Assembly (NCBI GenBank): GCA_039545355.1
Contig: BCJJ01000002.1
Location: 1,335,518-1,399,517, forward strand
Length of the DNA: 64,000 nt
From: Trichosporon coremiiforme
Lineage: Eukaryota; Basidiomycota; Tremellomycetes; Trichosporonales; Trichosporonaceae
Reading direction: 5' to 3'
The notes under the pieces are model-generated. The model did not search any database, was not told the DNA's origin, and saw only the letters and a program-made list of their open reading frames with translations. The position numbers were made by a program, and so were the translations under genes. This document shows positions 1 through 12,914 of the stretch, piece after piece (the stretch's first letter is position 1; each line of letters starts with the position of its first letter).

Positions 1-3000
1 GGGGGGGGAGGTAGCCACCGCCGAGTGAGGGTTTGTGGGAGTCATCATCTGCTTGGCGTGCCCTCGGTTCTCCTGTCGTCTGATCAGCCTTCCCTACCCC
101 ACATCCCCCACCTGATGCCGTCCATGCCACGTACGTACTCACTGACTACACCTGTCTCCGCTCATCTCAGACATCACTCCGCTCGGGGTCGTTGAGGACC
201 CTGGAGCGCCCGTCATTTCCTACTTTCACAACGTAAGAGTGAGCTTACTCCAGATCGCTGGTCACATGTAATGCCTTTCGTGCACTAGCCCCTACTTCTC
301 CTGGGGTCCAACACAGGACTGTCACTGAGTCCAGCTGGCATTAGCGTTCCCCGATGCCCACCAGTGCTCCATGGCCAGTCACATCCCTGTCGCCGTTTAC
401 CTGTTCCAGGCTACCTGTTATGGGGTTGTCGAGCCTGTTACTCATCGACGCGGTCCACGTGGGAAACGGCTGAGGAACGTAAGAGTGATGGTAAGCTCAT
501 AATTCAGGCCCAATGTACGAGTCCATCCTATTCCCCGCGGGCCAGAAGGGTCGGAACCTCGATACACGCAACGCGCGGTCTTCCTATGGAGCGAGCCGCC
601 GCTTAAAGCCTTATCTATATTCGACAGGACGGAAGCCGTATATCGCCATGCACGTATCCACCCTCCTAGTTGGGTTCAATTGTCTGTACCTTGGTAATCT
701 CAGCCTAATCCGTTTAAAGTCGCTGCAATGCAGTACGACTCGTCGAGAGGTTGATTCACAAGAGCTGAAGAGTGTCGCCCTTACAATCCGTACCCTTATC
801 GTGGTCATCTTACGGGGCTCGAGGTCCCTAGTATCTGGACCAGTCACCTGTTATAATGCCATTACCGAACATCGTTTGAGCTTAACCAAAGCTTAAACCG
901 GGCGGTCTGCGGCTCTGCGAGCACTACGGGCCGAGGCGGCGCCGGTGTACGTACGTCTTTTGAGTCACAGGAATCGCATCTGTAGTGCGATACGACCGCA
1001 AGGCACAATCACAGACGTAGTCCGTATCATGCTGCAAGCGGAGCGCCTAGAGGTGAGCAGAGAACTGTACCGTGTTAAGATTTTCTGGACTTTCTCATTA
1101 TGTAAAGGTCACGCACGAGACGAACCAGGAAAGGTGGTAACGTTGAAGTAGATCTTCAGGAGGGCTGATCATTGAGGTGGCCTGACCGTGGAGCTCTGCG
1201 TCACCACCGTGTCAGCAGCTCTCCGACATGGGCTCACGGCCTCCGCATCCTCCTTTGGGTAGCGTGTAGCCCTCTGCTCGGTTGCGCTCGGTTGGCGGGC
1301 CCTCTTTAAACTTATCAACCTTAATTGCGGATTATCATCGCGCTCGCAGCATGTCAGTACGCCTGGAAACCTTGTTGTGGATTACGGGCAACCAAAAGGG
1401 CGCTAGTGATTCATGCGGACGTTAAGTCGAGAGCCGAAGTTGCGGAGAGGAACGCCGCTGCACGGGGGTGCACGGACTTGTGGATCTTTTGCGGAAGCTG
1501 TACAGACCTAGCTGCAGAGAGGCGCACAACAGTGCACGATGGTCGACCGCAGTGCCTGTGCGTTATGTTCGTTCCGGCCACCAGCTGGCTGCCCACGGGA
1601 ACGCCGAGACCCGCCGAGACAAGCAGGGTCTTGCCGATGGGTCGAGCCATAGGGCCCGAGTTGCGCTCGAGTCAAGGGTCTTGAAACGCTTCGAGTTGTT
1701 GGGAGAAGTAGCGAAAGGGAACCGAGCAGGACAGGAGGCAAAGTCTGCGCCGGACCTCACGAACCTTGTTAAAGCTCCTGCGCTCCGTCGTTGTGCATGT
1801 TAAGCTCGTGGAGTGCGTTTGCAGCTCACGTCGGGACCCACTCTGACTCGGATGCTGCGCACCAAACCGCCACTCACAGTGTGACCAGCCGATGACCTAC
1901 TCTGTCTCCTCCCAATATTCTGGGAGCTGCAGATGTGAATTGCGTAGCCGGCAACGAACACGAACGGCACTGTGTGTGGACAAACGCTTCTCGAAGTGGC
2001 ATTCATCATTGGCCAAGGGTGCACGTTCTGCTGTAATCGGGTAAATCTGGTGATGTTCGTCAAGGAGTATGTGCTCGTTCAGTGTCGAATCCTTCTCGCC
2101 GGCCACCGGGCGAAGGCAAGTAAACCCTTGCTTATCTAATGCTTACATGCTCTCTCTTTCTCAGTGGCGGCCAGACATTGCACCACCGGCGCGTTCTCCT
2201 GTTGCTGACCGTCAGATTACAAGTGTCGACGTGTCAGTCGCAGCCGACGGTTAATCTTGCTGAGTACCACATGGACGTGGACGGACTCGGAGACCTCTGC
2301 AACCTGTACAGGTCGTTGTTTAGGCACCTGCACACAGTGTCCCGTTGTTACCTTGAATTGCTACACCCGGGTTGTCCGTTTTCGAGCTATCCCTGTAGGC
2401 CCAGTGCGTTGTCCAATACTAAATCGGTCGATAAGCCTGGTTCTTCCAGTAGGGAGGCCGCGGGGGATTTGAAGTGAGCAGCCGCATGATATCCCGCAAG
2501 CTTAATGGGCGCGTGACATTGCAACACCGAAAGCATCGTCAGAGGTGACGCGGCGACACCATCGCAAAGCTTGACGCCCCACTGGCGCCACCGCAACACC
2601 TGGGGACGTTGCTGATTCCCGTCTGAAAGACGCTGAATTGGGGGCCTGACACTGGGAACGTGAGATCTGCGATGCTGTCAGCTGCCGCAAGCGGGTCCCT
2701 TGCTCGACACGAGCACCGTAACCGAAGTTCCGAGAACCTCTTGGAGCGTTCAGTCACGCCGCATCTGCATCGCGGAGAACATGCCGACGTGGTCAGCGTC
2801 GTTCCAATACTGAGGTCGACTGTTTTTCGAATTTATCGATCTTGATGAGATCCCGCAAGCCCGCCCTTCCATTGGCGCTCCGGGCCACTTTGGGCGGCCT
2901 TGACACCATGGTATCGTTACGCTCAATTCGTTGTGTCACAACTACCCTTTCGCGGCCGCACACAGAGGAGTCTGCTGGTAGGATCCAGTAAATGAACACT

Positions 3001-6000
3001 CTTTCCTCCGTCTCTTCTGCGTTCATCATTGCCTGTCATACTTGGTGTGCCTTCATTAGACATCTGAGCAAAGCTCTGGACGGGCTGATGGTGTCGATTA
3101 CATCACCATCCTTTGCTCGGGCCATTTCCGTGACGCCAGCTCGACCGACGAGGCTGAATTGAATCGTCGCCTGAGTCACGGGCAAGCGCTCAGCTCCGAT
3201 GATGACTTTGGTCCGCAGCGGCCGTGTCCGAGCGTCGTCCGACGAACACAATGTTGGTAACCCCCGATGCCCTGGAGCAAAGTGAGACATCGCCTTAATC
3301 AGCGCAAGCGTAGCGTGATCTGGACCTTTGGTCACTGGCATTAGCACGATTCAGACGACAGCACAGGGAGACAGGGATGGGGAGACGCCCAGAAGATATG
3401 AATTGTCGACAAGGGTGGCCGCTCCAATGTCTCAAACCTTCCTGAAAAGGAACGTCGTACTTAGCCCGCCTCGGTGAAACAATGAATAACGCCACGAGTG
3501 ATCTGCAAGTCATCCGCTCACAACACTGTTGTGTGTTGCGTGAGTGGCTTGTCCGGGACCTGGGGGCTGGGACGCTGGGAAGTCACGCTGAAGCCAAACA
3601 GTGGAGTGGCCATGAGAGGTGTGTTGCTCGAATATAGTAACCGTCCAATTCTGTCCTAAGAACCTGGCAGGTGTGTGCACTTCACATCTTCGGAAGTGCC
3701 TCGAGACACAGCTCTCAGTCATCGGATGACAACCATCACGTCTGATACAGCATGTTCGAAGCTCGCCTGTCAGTGCGCAATACAGCTGTTCAATTGAACC
3801 TACCAGGCACAAGTTTACTGCCTTCCCAAATGTAGAATGCTCATAGTAATGAACGTTCCGCACGTTCACCCTGTTAGGGCTCCGATTCCGACGGGCTGAA
3901 CCGTGCTTTTGATGGTCTCCAAGCCCAAGCACCAACCGTAGGTACCGAGGGCACACGCGCACACACGAAGGTTGTAAGCAGAAGCCGGTGGCCCTGCTGT
4001 CCTCCTATCCAGCGATCTCACAGCTCCTGGGGCCGATGCACCTGAACCAACCCTCTTCTATAAGGCGAGCAGCGGTACTGGAAGTGGCGCCGGTTCAGGG
4101 CCCCACAAGGGCTCTTACTGGCTTCCCTTCCTCTCCTTCAAGCCTGTCGTCGCAGATGGGGAGGTACGTACATGTTGTCATTGATGTAACCGCATGGTTC
4201 CATTCTGCGCGCATAGGGCGGGTACGACGAGGTCATGCAGGCCGTTTGTCCGCGCGGCGCGGTCATCACAGCCCACTGGCACACTGTTGGTGACTGCACT
4301 GACTGCAGTTAGGTACAGTGTGTGCCTCTTGGTGGTACTAGCCAGTCGCCGAGTACTCGTCGATGCACGCAGGTGCACGTAGGGCAGGGGGGAGTAAACA
4401 CCCCAAATCGCGGTGACCTGAAAGTCTACATGTGTCCCTTGCGGTTTGCCTCTATGGCCATTTTGTTGGAGCTTCGGTGCCGAGCGTCATCGCAGTCTCC
4501 AGTGGGATCATTGGCATGGACTGCATGGCGTCAGTCATCTAGGGTGCTTGGAGCCAACTTTCGGGTCGGCCTAGTGTCTGAAGAGCCACTTTTCGTTACG
4601 AACGACGATGTACACGCGGTATGTGCTGATAGTGGGGTATGCACTCCGCTGAAGTTGCGCTTCCTGTGCCTCCTGAAACTGTGACCTAGCATCTTGGTGT
4701 ACATGCACTTATGGATGACGGGCTCATCTCGGTCAGACGCCGCACGCCAGTCTCCCTATCGTTCTGGAACGGACCGTAAGCGACGTTCTCCCTCGATACA
4801 CTGCCTTGGGGTTGTCACATTCTTCGGCGTTCTGACGAGGCTCGAGAACAATGAAGGTGACATACGCTTCTGAAGTATGGATGTGCACATGGCACTAACA
4901 ACCAATGATGCGATCAGCGCATCCTGAGCGTGGCAGTGCGCCCCTCCTTTCCACTGTGGCAGCATGCGTCAGATGCCATCAGCATCATGCACCTTGGGGT
5001 CTGAGAGTGTCCAGCAGGACACATGTGGTGCTTCGATAAACTCGCAATCTTTTCACTGACTACGCGACAGAAAAAAATAGTGGGATGACGAATCTAACTT
5101 TCGTAAGTCGTTCCTCGGAACGATGGGTAACACCACACGGTGCCCGCCGATGCTGACTACATACAACCTTGTTAACACCGCTAAGGTTGTCCGCTCTCAG
5201 CCAGTCTTCATCACCGAGATACAGCAACATGTCCGAAAGGTGGGTGAGGGGTATGCTTCGTTGGAACTGATCTTGGACGAATCAGCCGCAGCACATCGCT
5301 TGGCGAGCCACTGTTGGAACTAGATACCAGTGCGCAGTGCCCTTAATCTAAACCCCACTGTGCCGTAGAGTTGCGTCAAGTTGCTTGGTTTCGGGCAGTC
5401 CCTTGGTCCGACTGTGATACCACCGCTGACAACGCGGTTATGTGTACTCGTCGGCATCGGCATGCAAGCTGAAGAAATTCCAGAGATCCTCTTCACTCTC
5501 AGTTCCGAAGGTACATCCTTAACCCAGTCGGCTACTCGGACAGAAGGTGAGTAACCAGTTCGCAGCCAAACACCGCCCACACACGAAGCTCCGTGCCAGG
5601 GGCCTTGCTGGCTACTACATACAGTGGTTCCGGGAGGGAGGAGACGACCGCTGCCGCTGCAAACTCTCCGGTCTCATGCGGTGTACAGTTGCTGCGTACT
5701 ATAAGACGTGATACCAAAAGTGATCATGAGATGAAGCTTACCGCCGAACTGACCGAAATGCTCGGACCTGGCCGAACAAAAACCCCGCTGATTAGCTGGA
5801 ATACACCCCACTGTACAGCGTTCAAGTGCCAGGCAGAGTAGAGTTGCCGGCGTATGATGGTTGGTCACCATCCTGTCGTTCGGCACAATGATGGCGGCAG
5901 TAGTATGCAGTCATCGTAGCTGATGTCATCCTCCATGCACGGCTGCAAAGCCCATGCGGCGTGTCTGTTACGCACTAGGACACACGACAGGGACAGTCGT

Positions 6001-9000
6001 CGTTGGCCCGGATGGCTTGAAAGGTGTGGAGAGTTGCCGCTACCTGGTCATCCCCTGTTGTTAGCAGCTTTCTCTGACATCTTGCTCCAGGGGAGGCTGC
6101 TTCATGTCTGTGTCATAATCCTCAAACTTCCGGTCCGAAGAGATTGAAAGAGATTGATGTTCTGATGGATAGTTCTCCGCGGCTGAAAGTTTGCGTCCAG
6201 TCTCGGTTTTTTGCTTGTTCAAGTGTTTCAACTGGCATCAGCGTTTCAGTCACTGTTTGGTGGGGAGTTCTCCTGGTGTCAGAAACTTCTGAGAGCTTGT
6301 CCTGAGACTTTTAGATCATATGGAACGTCCAACAGAGCCAAACAGTCAGGAACCCCTTTTTCATTACGACATACAAGCGCGGGCGTGGTTCCTGATCGAA
6401 CTTCCCAATACAATGGTGGGTCTCTGGCTTCAAGCTTACGGAGAGGTTGCCACCTGCCTGTCCTCCAGCCTTCATGCTTGATGAGATCTGCGCTCGCAGC
6501 TTGCATGCGCAGATATCCTCGAGTGCCCGGATTAATTCCGGGTATCTTTGGGAAAGCGATTGCAATTCACGTTCGGGTCATTTCCTTGCAGTAACGGCTC
6601 GCAGCCAGCTCGATTGCTTTTCGAAACGAAGCACGGATGGAAACTGTCTGGCAGGCAACACCCAAATTAGAGTTCGTCCGTCGCAGACGAGCGATGATGA
6701 AGCCTGAAGCATAAACATCCGCGGTTGCTAATGCTGTGTAGTTTGGGCAGACAAGTGCATCAATGCCGGTTCCAAAGTGACGGTAAGATACGTAATTATT
6801 ACTCATTAACGCACCTCTGCGCACTTGTGCATTTGTCTCCTTGTGTCTGCAACCTTCCAGCAGTGCGTCATACTGCCAGGACACGCTGCAGTGCATAACC
6901 GAAGATTGCGAGAGGAACTGGAACTGTTCAGGACGTCGGTATTCAACCCAGTAGAGGCTGGAAGGGTCAACTTCTGCCTAATTGACGAGACTTGGCTTGC
7001 CTTAAGGGACGCTCGGACAGTCATCAAGAGTCTGGCCGTCTGGTGAATTGAGCGACCAGGAAGTCCATGCGCATGTGCAGCTGGCCGCTGTCAGTCACAG
7101 CGTCCAGAAGGCGTTCTTGGAATCTGTTTCGGTTCCGGGAGAATACCCGATTTTGGAGACATTTGGGTCTTATCTCGGAAAATCTATTCATTTATGAGTC
7201 TGAAGTGAAGAGTCTGTGAACGCAGCGACTGTTCTTCAACCACAGTGGTCGTGCTAATCCTCAGCAGCCACAGTTTGTGGGCCAGGCTCTCGTTTCATGG
7301 CTCGCACGGAGAAGATTGACCGAAGAAGGAGCCGGCCTCCGGGTACACGGACTCCTCAATGCTGTAAGCTTGCTAGCTATACCCTCGCGCTTCCGAGTTC
7401 CCTTCCGCCTTCTCCGCCATCGCCTCAGTATCGAGGGACAGGCTATCAGCCTGTGTAAACCCGCCATGCTATCATTCATGAACGGCGAATGGTCAAGGTC
7501 GCACATACTTCGGAACTGGAAGACAGGTCCAAACTGTAATGATGTCTGAATCAACAAGGTACTTAACATCGATCTCGGCGGCTTGATATCTCCCAAACTT
7601 CGGTGGAGATCGGGACTGGAGACGGAAGCCAAATGCTGCCCGTCAAAAGCACTGTATCTGAACGGATTGGTTTATTGCTGCTGGGCCACCGGGAGCTCAA
7701 GTTTCCTTTCAGTCAGTGTTCGCGTGTCTTGAGCCGAGATGCCTTGCCACAACGCATGCATTTCGGACAGACTGACGCTGGCCGGTTGGCTTTCAGGGAC
7801 AGCGTACCGAGTCTCGGACGAGGTCCAGCTGCAGTGCTCCAAGCCCTGCAGCCCCGGGCGCATTCCCTTCGACCTAGTATGCGAATGAGGACAATATACG
7901 TCAGGTCTGCGGGCGGCGGCTGAGGAGTTGTTTTACGTACTCGATGCCCTACCGATGACAACCGCCGACCAAGTTGGGTTCTGCCTATACTCCGGTTGAT
8001 GTCTGGCGTTGTTCAGCCCAGACTCTGACAGGGAAGTCCCCCACTAGCGAACGCATGTGTCGCGCAAGTCGGGTTTTGTACTAGCCCACTCTTCCTCAGT
8101 GTTACGACACCAACAGTTTCGGTCACTTCCCTCGCCGATGTCTAAGGGCCGTAACCCAGGACCTCGCGTCGGTCCAAGAGGCGTTCCGGGTCCTGGAGCG
8201 TGTCCTGCTAACCTGGTGGCGCTCTCTGCAAACTGATCCTGGAGTTAGAGGCGCACGAGCCGCCATTAATGGCGCTCTCACGCGATAGTCCGGTGTTGTC
8301 AGCTTCACTACCCCATTGAGGTCGATCTGCCGCTTCGGAAGCAGACTCCTGTTGTGTCAGCCCATACTGATGGAGATCGAGTTTCAGCACCAACAATGCA
8401 CTCCTCTCGCGCCTTTGCTATGGAGGCGTACCTTGGCGTGCCATTTTGTCATATATCTGCTTACGAAGAGGCTGATACAGGCTGCTCCTCGTCTCTTGGC
8501 AGTGCCTCATGTTCGGAATAATATGCAGCAGAGGATGAAGCGCTCGAGGTGAAACAGCAAACCCCGGTCTGCTAAGAACGACATTGCGCACGTACATCCT
8601 CGACGCCGTCCGGCTTGCCATCATCGGCATGGATTCGGCAAAGTAGCTTGCGCCTCCGATCAGCCTAGCGCACCGACTCCCAACGGGAACCGAAGGTGGG
8701 TCAGGTTCGCCGGCTACCCACTGGAGAGGCGCATGCCCCGGTGTCTTACAACTGGTGACCACGCCTTGGCGGAGCTCTCTGACTAGAGACGGAACTCAGC
8801 GTTCATGCATCACACCATAAATAACTTGGTTGCTATGCATGCACCGGAGCTACCCTGCCTGTTTCCAGTTGTGAACCCACACCCCACCTTGTACCGGCTC
8901 AATCACCATCGGTCGAAGCCCGTGTTCCTCAGCGAGGTACTGCACTGCCATGCTCCGGTTACTGTCTCTCGTCAGCTCCGACAAATCGCAGATCTCGGCG

Positions 9001-9600
9001 GCTTCGGTGAACCCACACCCCTCATTACATCAGGCGGTCTGCTTCGCACCTCGGTGCTCTCGTGTGACTAGGCGCCGGCCGCGCTGCGGACACGATTGCA
9101 TGCCAAACAGCATCACGCTGTGCTGCTGCCGTGAAGGAAGTGAAGGAATCTGGTAACAATAAAGTCAATCGCCCGTACATTCAATCAAGCCCGTCAGCGA
9201 TAGCTCCGCCGTACCATCCCCGTGCCCCTCTCCGCCATTCACCTCGCTGTTGACCCGTGGCTTCGGGTTGGCGTCTCGTTGGCCAAGTCTACTCCCACTA
9301 TTTTTAATCGCCCCGCTTTTCCTTTGTGCGCAAGGAAACGGCCCTTTCACCCATCCCCGACCAGTGTGCCTTGTACGCTGAAAAAGGACTACGAGGCCCG
9401 GCAGCGCGCGGCGCGTGTACCGTTGAGCAATAGTGAACCGGCATTCAGTGAGCAAGCGAGAGCGCTTAAGCAATCCACGTCCGCGTGGTGTTCTAAGGAG
9501 GGTTAAGGAGGTGGCTTGGTCCATTACACCTATCGTATTCAGTGCCTGTTGCACACCCGTAGTAGCTGAATAGACACTCGGACTGGGTTTAATCTTGTTT
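1..9600. other. gene-free region, unrecognised content
   Basis: I see no recognisable coding sequence on either strand. Open frames are short (mostly under 130 codons), lack fungal domain motifs, and do not join into spliced genes with the GT-AG / CTGAC signals used elsewhere in the window. Base composition looks closer to 50% GC than in the genes. No LTR, reverse transcriptase motif, terminal inverted repeat or long tandem array was recognised. The window opens with eight G residues, which may be the end of a poly-G tract like those near 63.6 kb. It could be decayed transposon DNA or a heterochromatic or centromere-flanking segment; the sequence alone does not decide. Confidence 0.5.
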
Positions 9601-9779
9601 TCCTGACTTGTCCTGGCTGTCCAAGACGGCCAGGCAGCAGGGAGGTCCTGATTCCCCTTGATAGTCCTTGTGAGCAGGAGTAAGCAGGATCAGGCATTTG
9701 CCCTGGCCCTCTCGTTCGAATTTTTGAGGAAAAGGGAAAAGAAGGGGGCCATACGGAAAACGACAGGGGGGGAGGGCCG

Positions 9780-9892
9780 TCGAGGACCCTGATCCAGGAC
9801 CACGACTGCAGGACTCTGGCAGGACCCTTCCAGGACGCCCAGGACCGGCCAGGTTCATCCAGGTGCAGCCAGGAGCAGCCAGGACCACACTG
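9780..9892. repeat. CCAGGA-rich degenerate repeat
   Basis: About 110 bp in which CCAGGA or CAGGAC recurs roughly ten times at irregular 8-15 bp spacing. It is not a perfect tandem array. It lies about 1.2 kb upstream of the PAS/Zn2Cys6 gene. It could be a cluster of binding sites, a decayed minisatellite or simple-sequence drift. Confidence 0.5.
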
Positions 9893-9899
9893 TGGAGGT

Positions 9900-11074
9900 G
9901 GGTCAGAGGTGACGAGACGAGTGGGGCACAGGCACCAGAACTCGAACGGGCCTTGTCTGCGTTTGCTTGCCTGGCTGGTCGTCCGTGCCTTGTTCCCCTT
10001 TGCTTGGTCGCGAGCCTTACCTAACGAGCCGTACGAGGGGGAGAGGCAGAGGCACCGGGCGTCGTCATTTAACCCCCCTGGCTTGATCAAATATCTAGCT
10101 CAGCGGTGCCGTCACAGTGGTGCCTTACCCCAGCCACGGGCAACGGCAGCATTGTTACTCTTAAACTCTGGCCCGGTAGTACATCGTCCTGATATCCCAG
10201 CCTCAGCCTCGTCCTTATCCTCGTTCGTCGGTGCAGGGGAACACACCAGGTCCTCGCCGGCCGGAGACCGTCCGTCTGTCGCTACGCTTTGTGCTCCTTG
10301 AACATTTCTCCTCTCCAGTTCCAACCTCTCTGTGTCCCAATCGGTGCGCTGTATATGAGCAACCCTTGGCCCGCAAAGTTATACCACGCCCCGTCCCTGT
10401 CCATCTTTCGTTTCCCCCTTTGTTGATCATTACCACCCAACATACCATCGATCCACACCTGACGGCTCGACCAACCCAACCCAAGAGATATTATACCCGT
10501 CCGCCGCGACCGCGAACACGACCAAACAACCTCCTTCACCTATATCTTGTTCGCATCACCGTTCATCTCATCGCCCTCCCTTCCCTATTCACCCAACCCA
10601 ATTCACGACAATCGGGGGCTTCCATCGCACCAGCTTTGCGTTCCTTCCACGATCTTACGCCATTCTCCATACGCGGATCATTACCTCAGCCGGCTGCCAC
10701 ATTGTCAACTCGCACACAGATCGCCAACACGCCCTCCACAACACACCATACCTGGGCGCAGGTAGAAGCGTGATCGCAAACTCTACCTGGTGCGAAGCGA
10801 AACACCGCCTGTACACGAAAGCTTCGCCCTCCACCAGGTCACTGCGGATCGCCTATCGACCATCTCTCACGTTATCAACGGCTGGGAGGCCGCGTCCCAG
10901 CTGACGGCTAAATTAACGGGCGCTTGTTCTCGATCTGGCTGAATTTGACCTGCTGAGGTCAATAGCCGCCACCTCCCGCCATAGTTTTACCATCGCTCTA
11001 TCTTCCTCCGGCGATCACCATTCATTGTGTTGCTCTACTCTCGTCCTCAACACCTTTCGCTTCCGTCACCACGG
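9900..11074 (+). promoter_or_regulatory. upstream region and probable long 5' leader of the PAS/Zn2Cys6 gene
   Basis: From about 10,200 the plus strand becomes rich in C and T (many CCAACC, CTTCC and CATCACC runs), the same texture seen upstream of CDC24 and YAK1. The open frame at 10,231-10,773 is Pro/Thr/Leu/Arg-rich with no domain and is best read as leader sequence. The in-frame stretch from 11,027 to 11,074 before the chosen ATG is also treated as untranslated. Transcription start is not visible. Confidence 0.4.
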
Positions 11075-12914
11075 ATGAGTCGGCCCCCCTTCGCTCACCA
11101 CAGGTCCTCCTTCGATGGACCTGGTGCCCGGCCCATCCTCGGTGAAGCTGGATCCTCTGGTAGCCAACATCACCCAGATGCTTGCCCCACGAGCAGAGGT
11201 GGTCGTGACAGATACGGAAGCCCTCGACACTCCTACGGGCCTCCGCGCTATCCTCAAGACCCTCATGACTATCCTCCCTACCCGGGACCGCCGCCGGGTC
11301 ACCACTCTGGGGTTGGACAGCGGTACCGCTACACCCAGCCTCCGCTACCACTCCAATCATCGACCTCCAAGACATCGCCGCGTCGTCATGCCTCACCGGA
11401 CCGACAGCATGTGTCACCGCTTACCACTACCGCACCAACCCCTTCCCCTCCTGTCATCAAGCGTGTAGGAGGAAAGGCAAACGTATCCAGTGCATGCGGT
11501 CCATGCAAGCGTGCGCACTTGGCTTGTGACGTCGCCAGGCCGTGCAAGCGCTGCGTCAACATGAACAAGGAAGACCAATGCGAAGATGTTCCCGTAAGTT
11601 TGCCCAATCAAATATGTAGTGAGAGGTGAACTCTGCAGAGACTGACGGGGGCAGCACAAGAAGCGGGGAAGACCCAAGGTGAACAAGCCTCCGGTCACTG
11701 AACCGTATACCCGTTCGCGACCAGGTGACGAAGGAAGCTCGTCTGCTGGCCGAAGAGGTGCGGCTCCGTATGATCCGGCGAGGTCGTATTCGTCGTCCAT
11801 CAATTCGCCGCCGTCACCTCTAGCTGACAGTGGCCGGCCTGGATCTTCCCGGATGATGCCTTCACCACCGAGAACGGCTATCGGTTCGATGGTGCCTGTG
11901 GGTCAGGTGGATACCGCTCCTCCGCTTGCTGGATCTTACCCGCCTGGGTCAGCGTCTGCTCCTCCCACGGCTCTTGGGAGGGCTCCAGACCTTTTCACGA
12001 TCTTCTGCACGACCGATTTTAACATCTTACGCACCACGAACGCCTGTCACGCTTTGACTGGATTTCACCCTCAAGAGTTTATCAACTTAAACCTAAACCG
12101 ATGGGTGCACCCGGCCGACCAGCATGCTCTCGACATCGAGCGAGTCAACCTGCTCTCTGTATCATACCTCCAAAACTCTTTTCAGTCTAATCGAGAGGTC
12201 ACTCAAGCCATCCGATCTCATAGTGAGCGGGACCTCTTAACCCCTGCAATCGGCATGACTGAACCTTATCCGCATGTCAATGTTCGACTCTTGCATGCCG
12301 ACAATGGGTACAGCTACTATAATGTCCGTCTCCATCTCGGAGGCGGTCTTGGAGGCTCGCTTTGGGAACCGGAGTTGCGGGGCAACATCTACCTTGTCGT
12401 GTCCTGTCTCCCGATCTCTGATCGCGATGCCCCTTCCGACCGTCCTCCTTCGCGACGGGCTCCGATGGCTTTGCCACCAACGCCGGTGTCAGCCATGCCG
12501 CCCCCGCCACTGCATACATTACCTTCCTTCTCTTCGGTTGCTGCGGCGGCTGATGTTCCCCCAACCAGGAACTCACGAAACTTGAGAGACCATCGCGACC
12601 CTCATGACCCTCGTGACTCCCGTGATTCCCGTCACCGCGACTACCAACATTCCCCACATTACTACCCACGTCAGCTATATCCACCAGGACCTCCCAGGCG
12701 GACACCATCCCCACCACCTGCATACCCCTCACGCTACTACCCTCCAGCTTATTACCCTACATACGAACACTTACGAAGGGAGGATGAATGGCGGCGCCGA
12801 TCCATCGCCCCACCTCCAAGTCCGGGACCTGGGGGCCACCATCCTCCCCCTCCGCCAGGACCGCCCGGCCACCCCGGTCCCCCCAGCGACTACCGCCGGA
12901 CGTGGGAGCAATGA
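11075..12914 (+). CDS. Zn2Cys6 transcription factor with PAS domain
   Basis: Probable nuclear DNA-binding regulator. Exons: 11075-11593 and 11655-12914; the 61-nt intron ends in GGGGGCAG; 592 aa. The first ATG (11,075) followed by MSRPPFAHH is preferred; an in-frame codon at 11,027 would add 16 residues. Near residues 139-170 lies a Zn2Cys6 cluster, C-x2-C-x6-C-x5-C-x2-C-x8-C. Exon 2 opens with an AT-hook-like KKRGRPK directly after the cluster. Residues about 284-430 resemble a PAS fold (DLFTIFCTTDF, LTGFHPQEF, YNVRLHLGG). The C-terminal 150 residues are Pro/Arg/Tyr-rich and disordered. The zinc cluster plus PAS arrangement is known from the ERT1/RDS2/AcuK gluconeogenesis regulators, but I cannot claim orthology; hence no symbol. 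Confidence 0.85.

Noticed and set aside
10231..10773. 180-codon plus-strand open frame
   Set aside because: Low-complexity Pro/Thr/Leu composition from C/T-rich leader DNA, no domain, followed by the real transcription-factor start.
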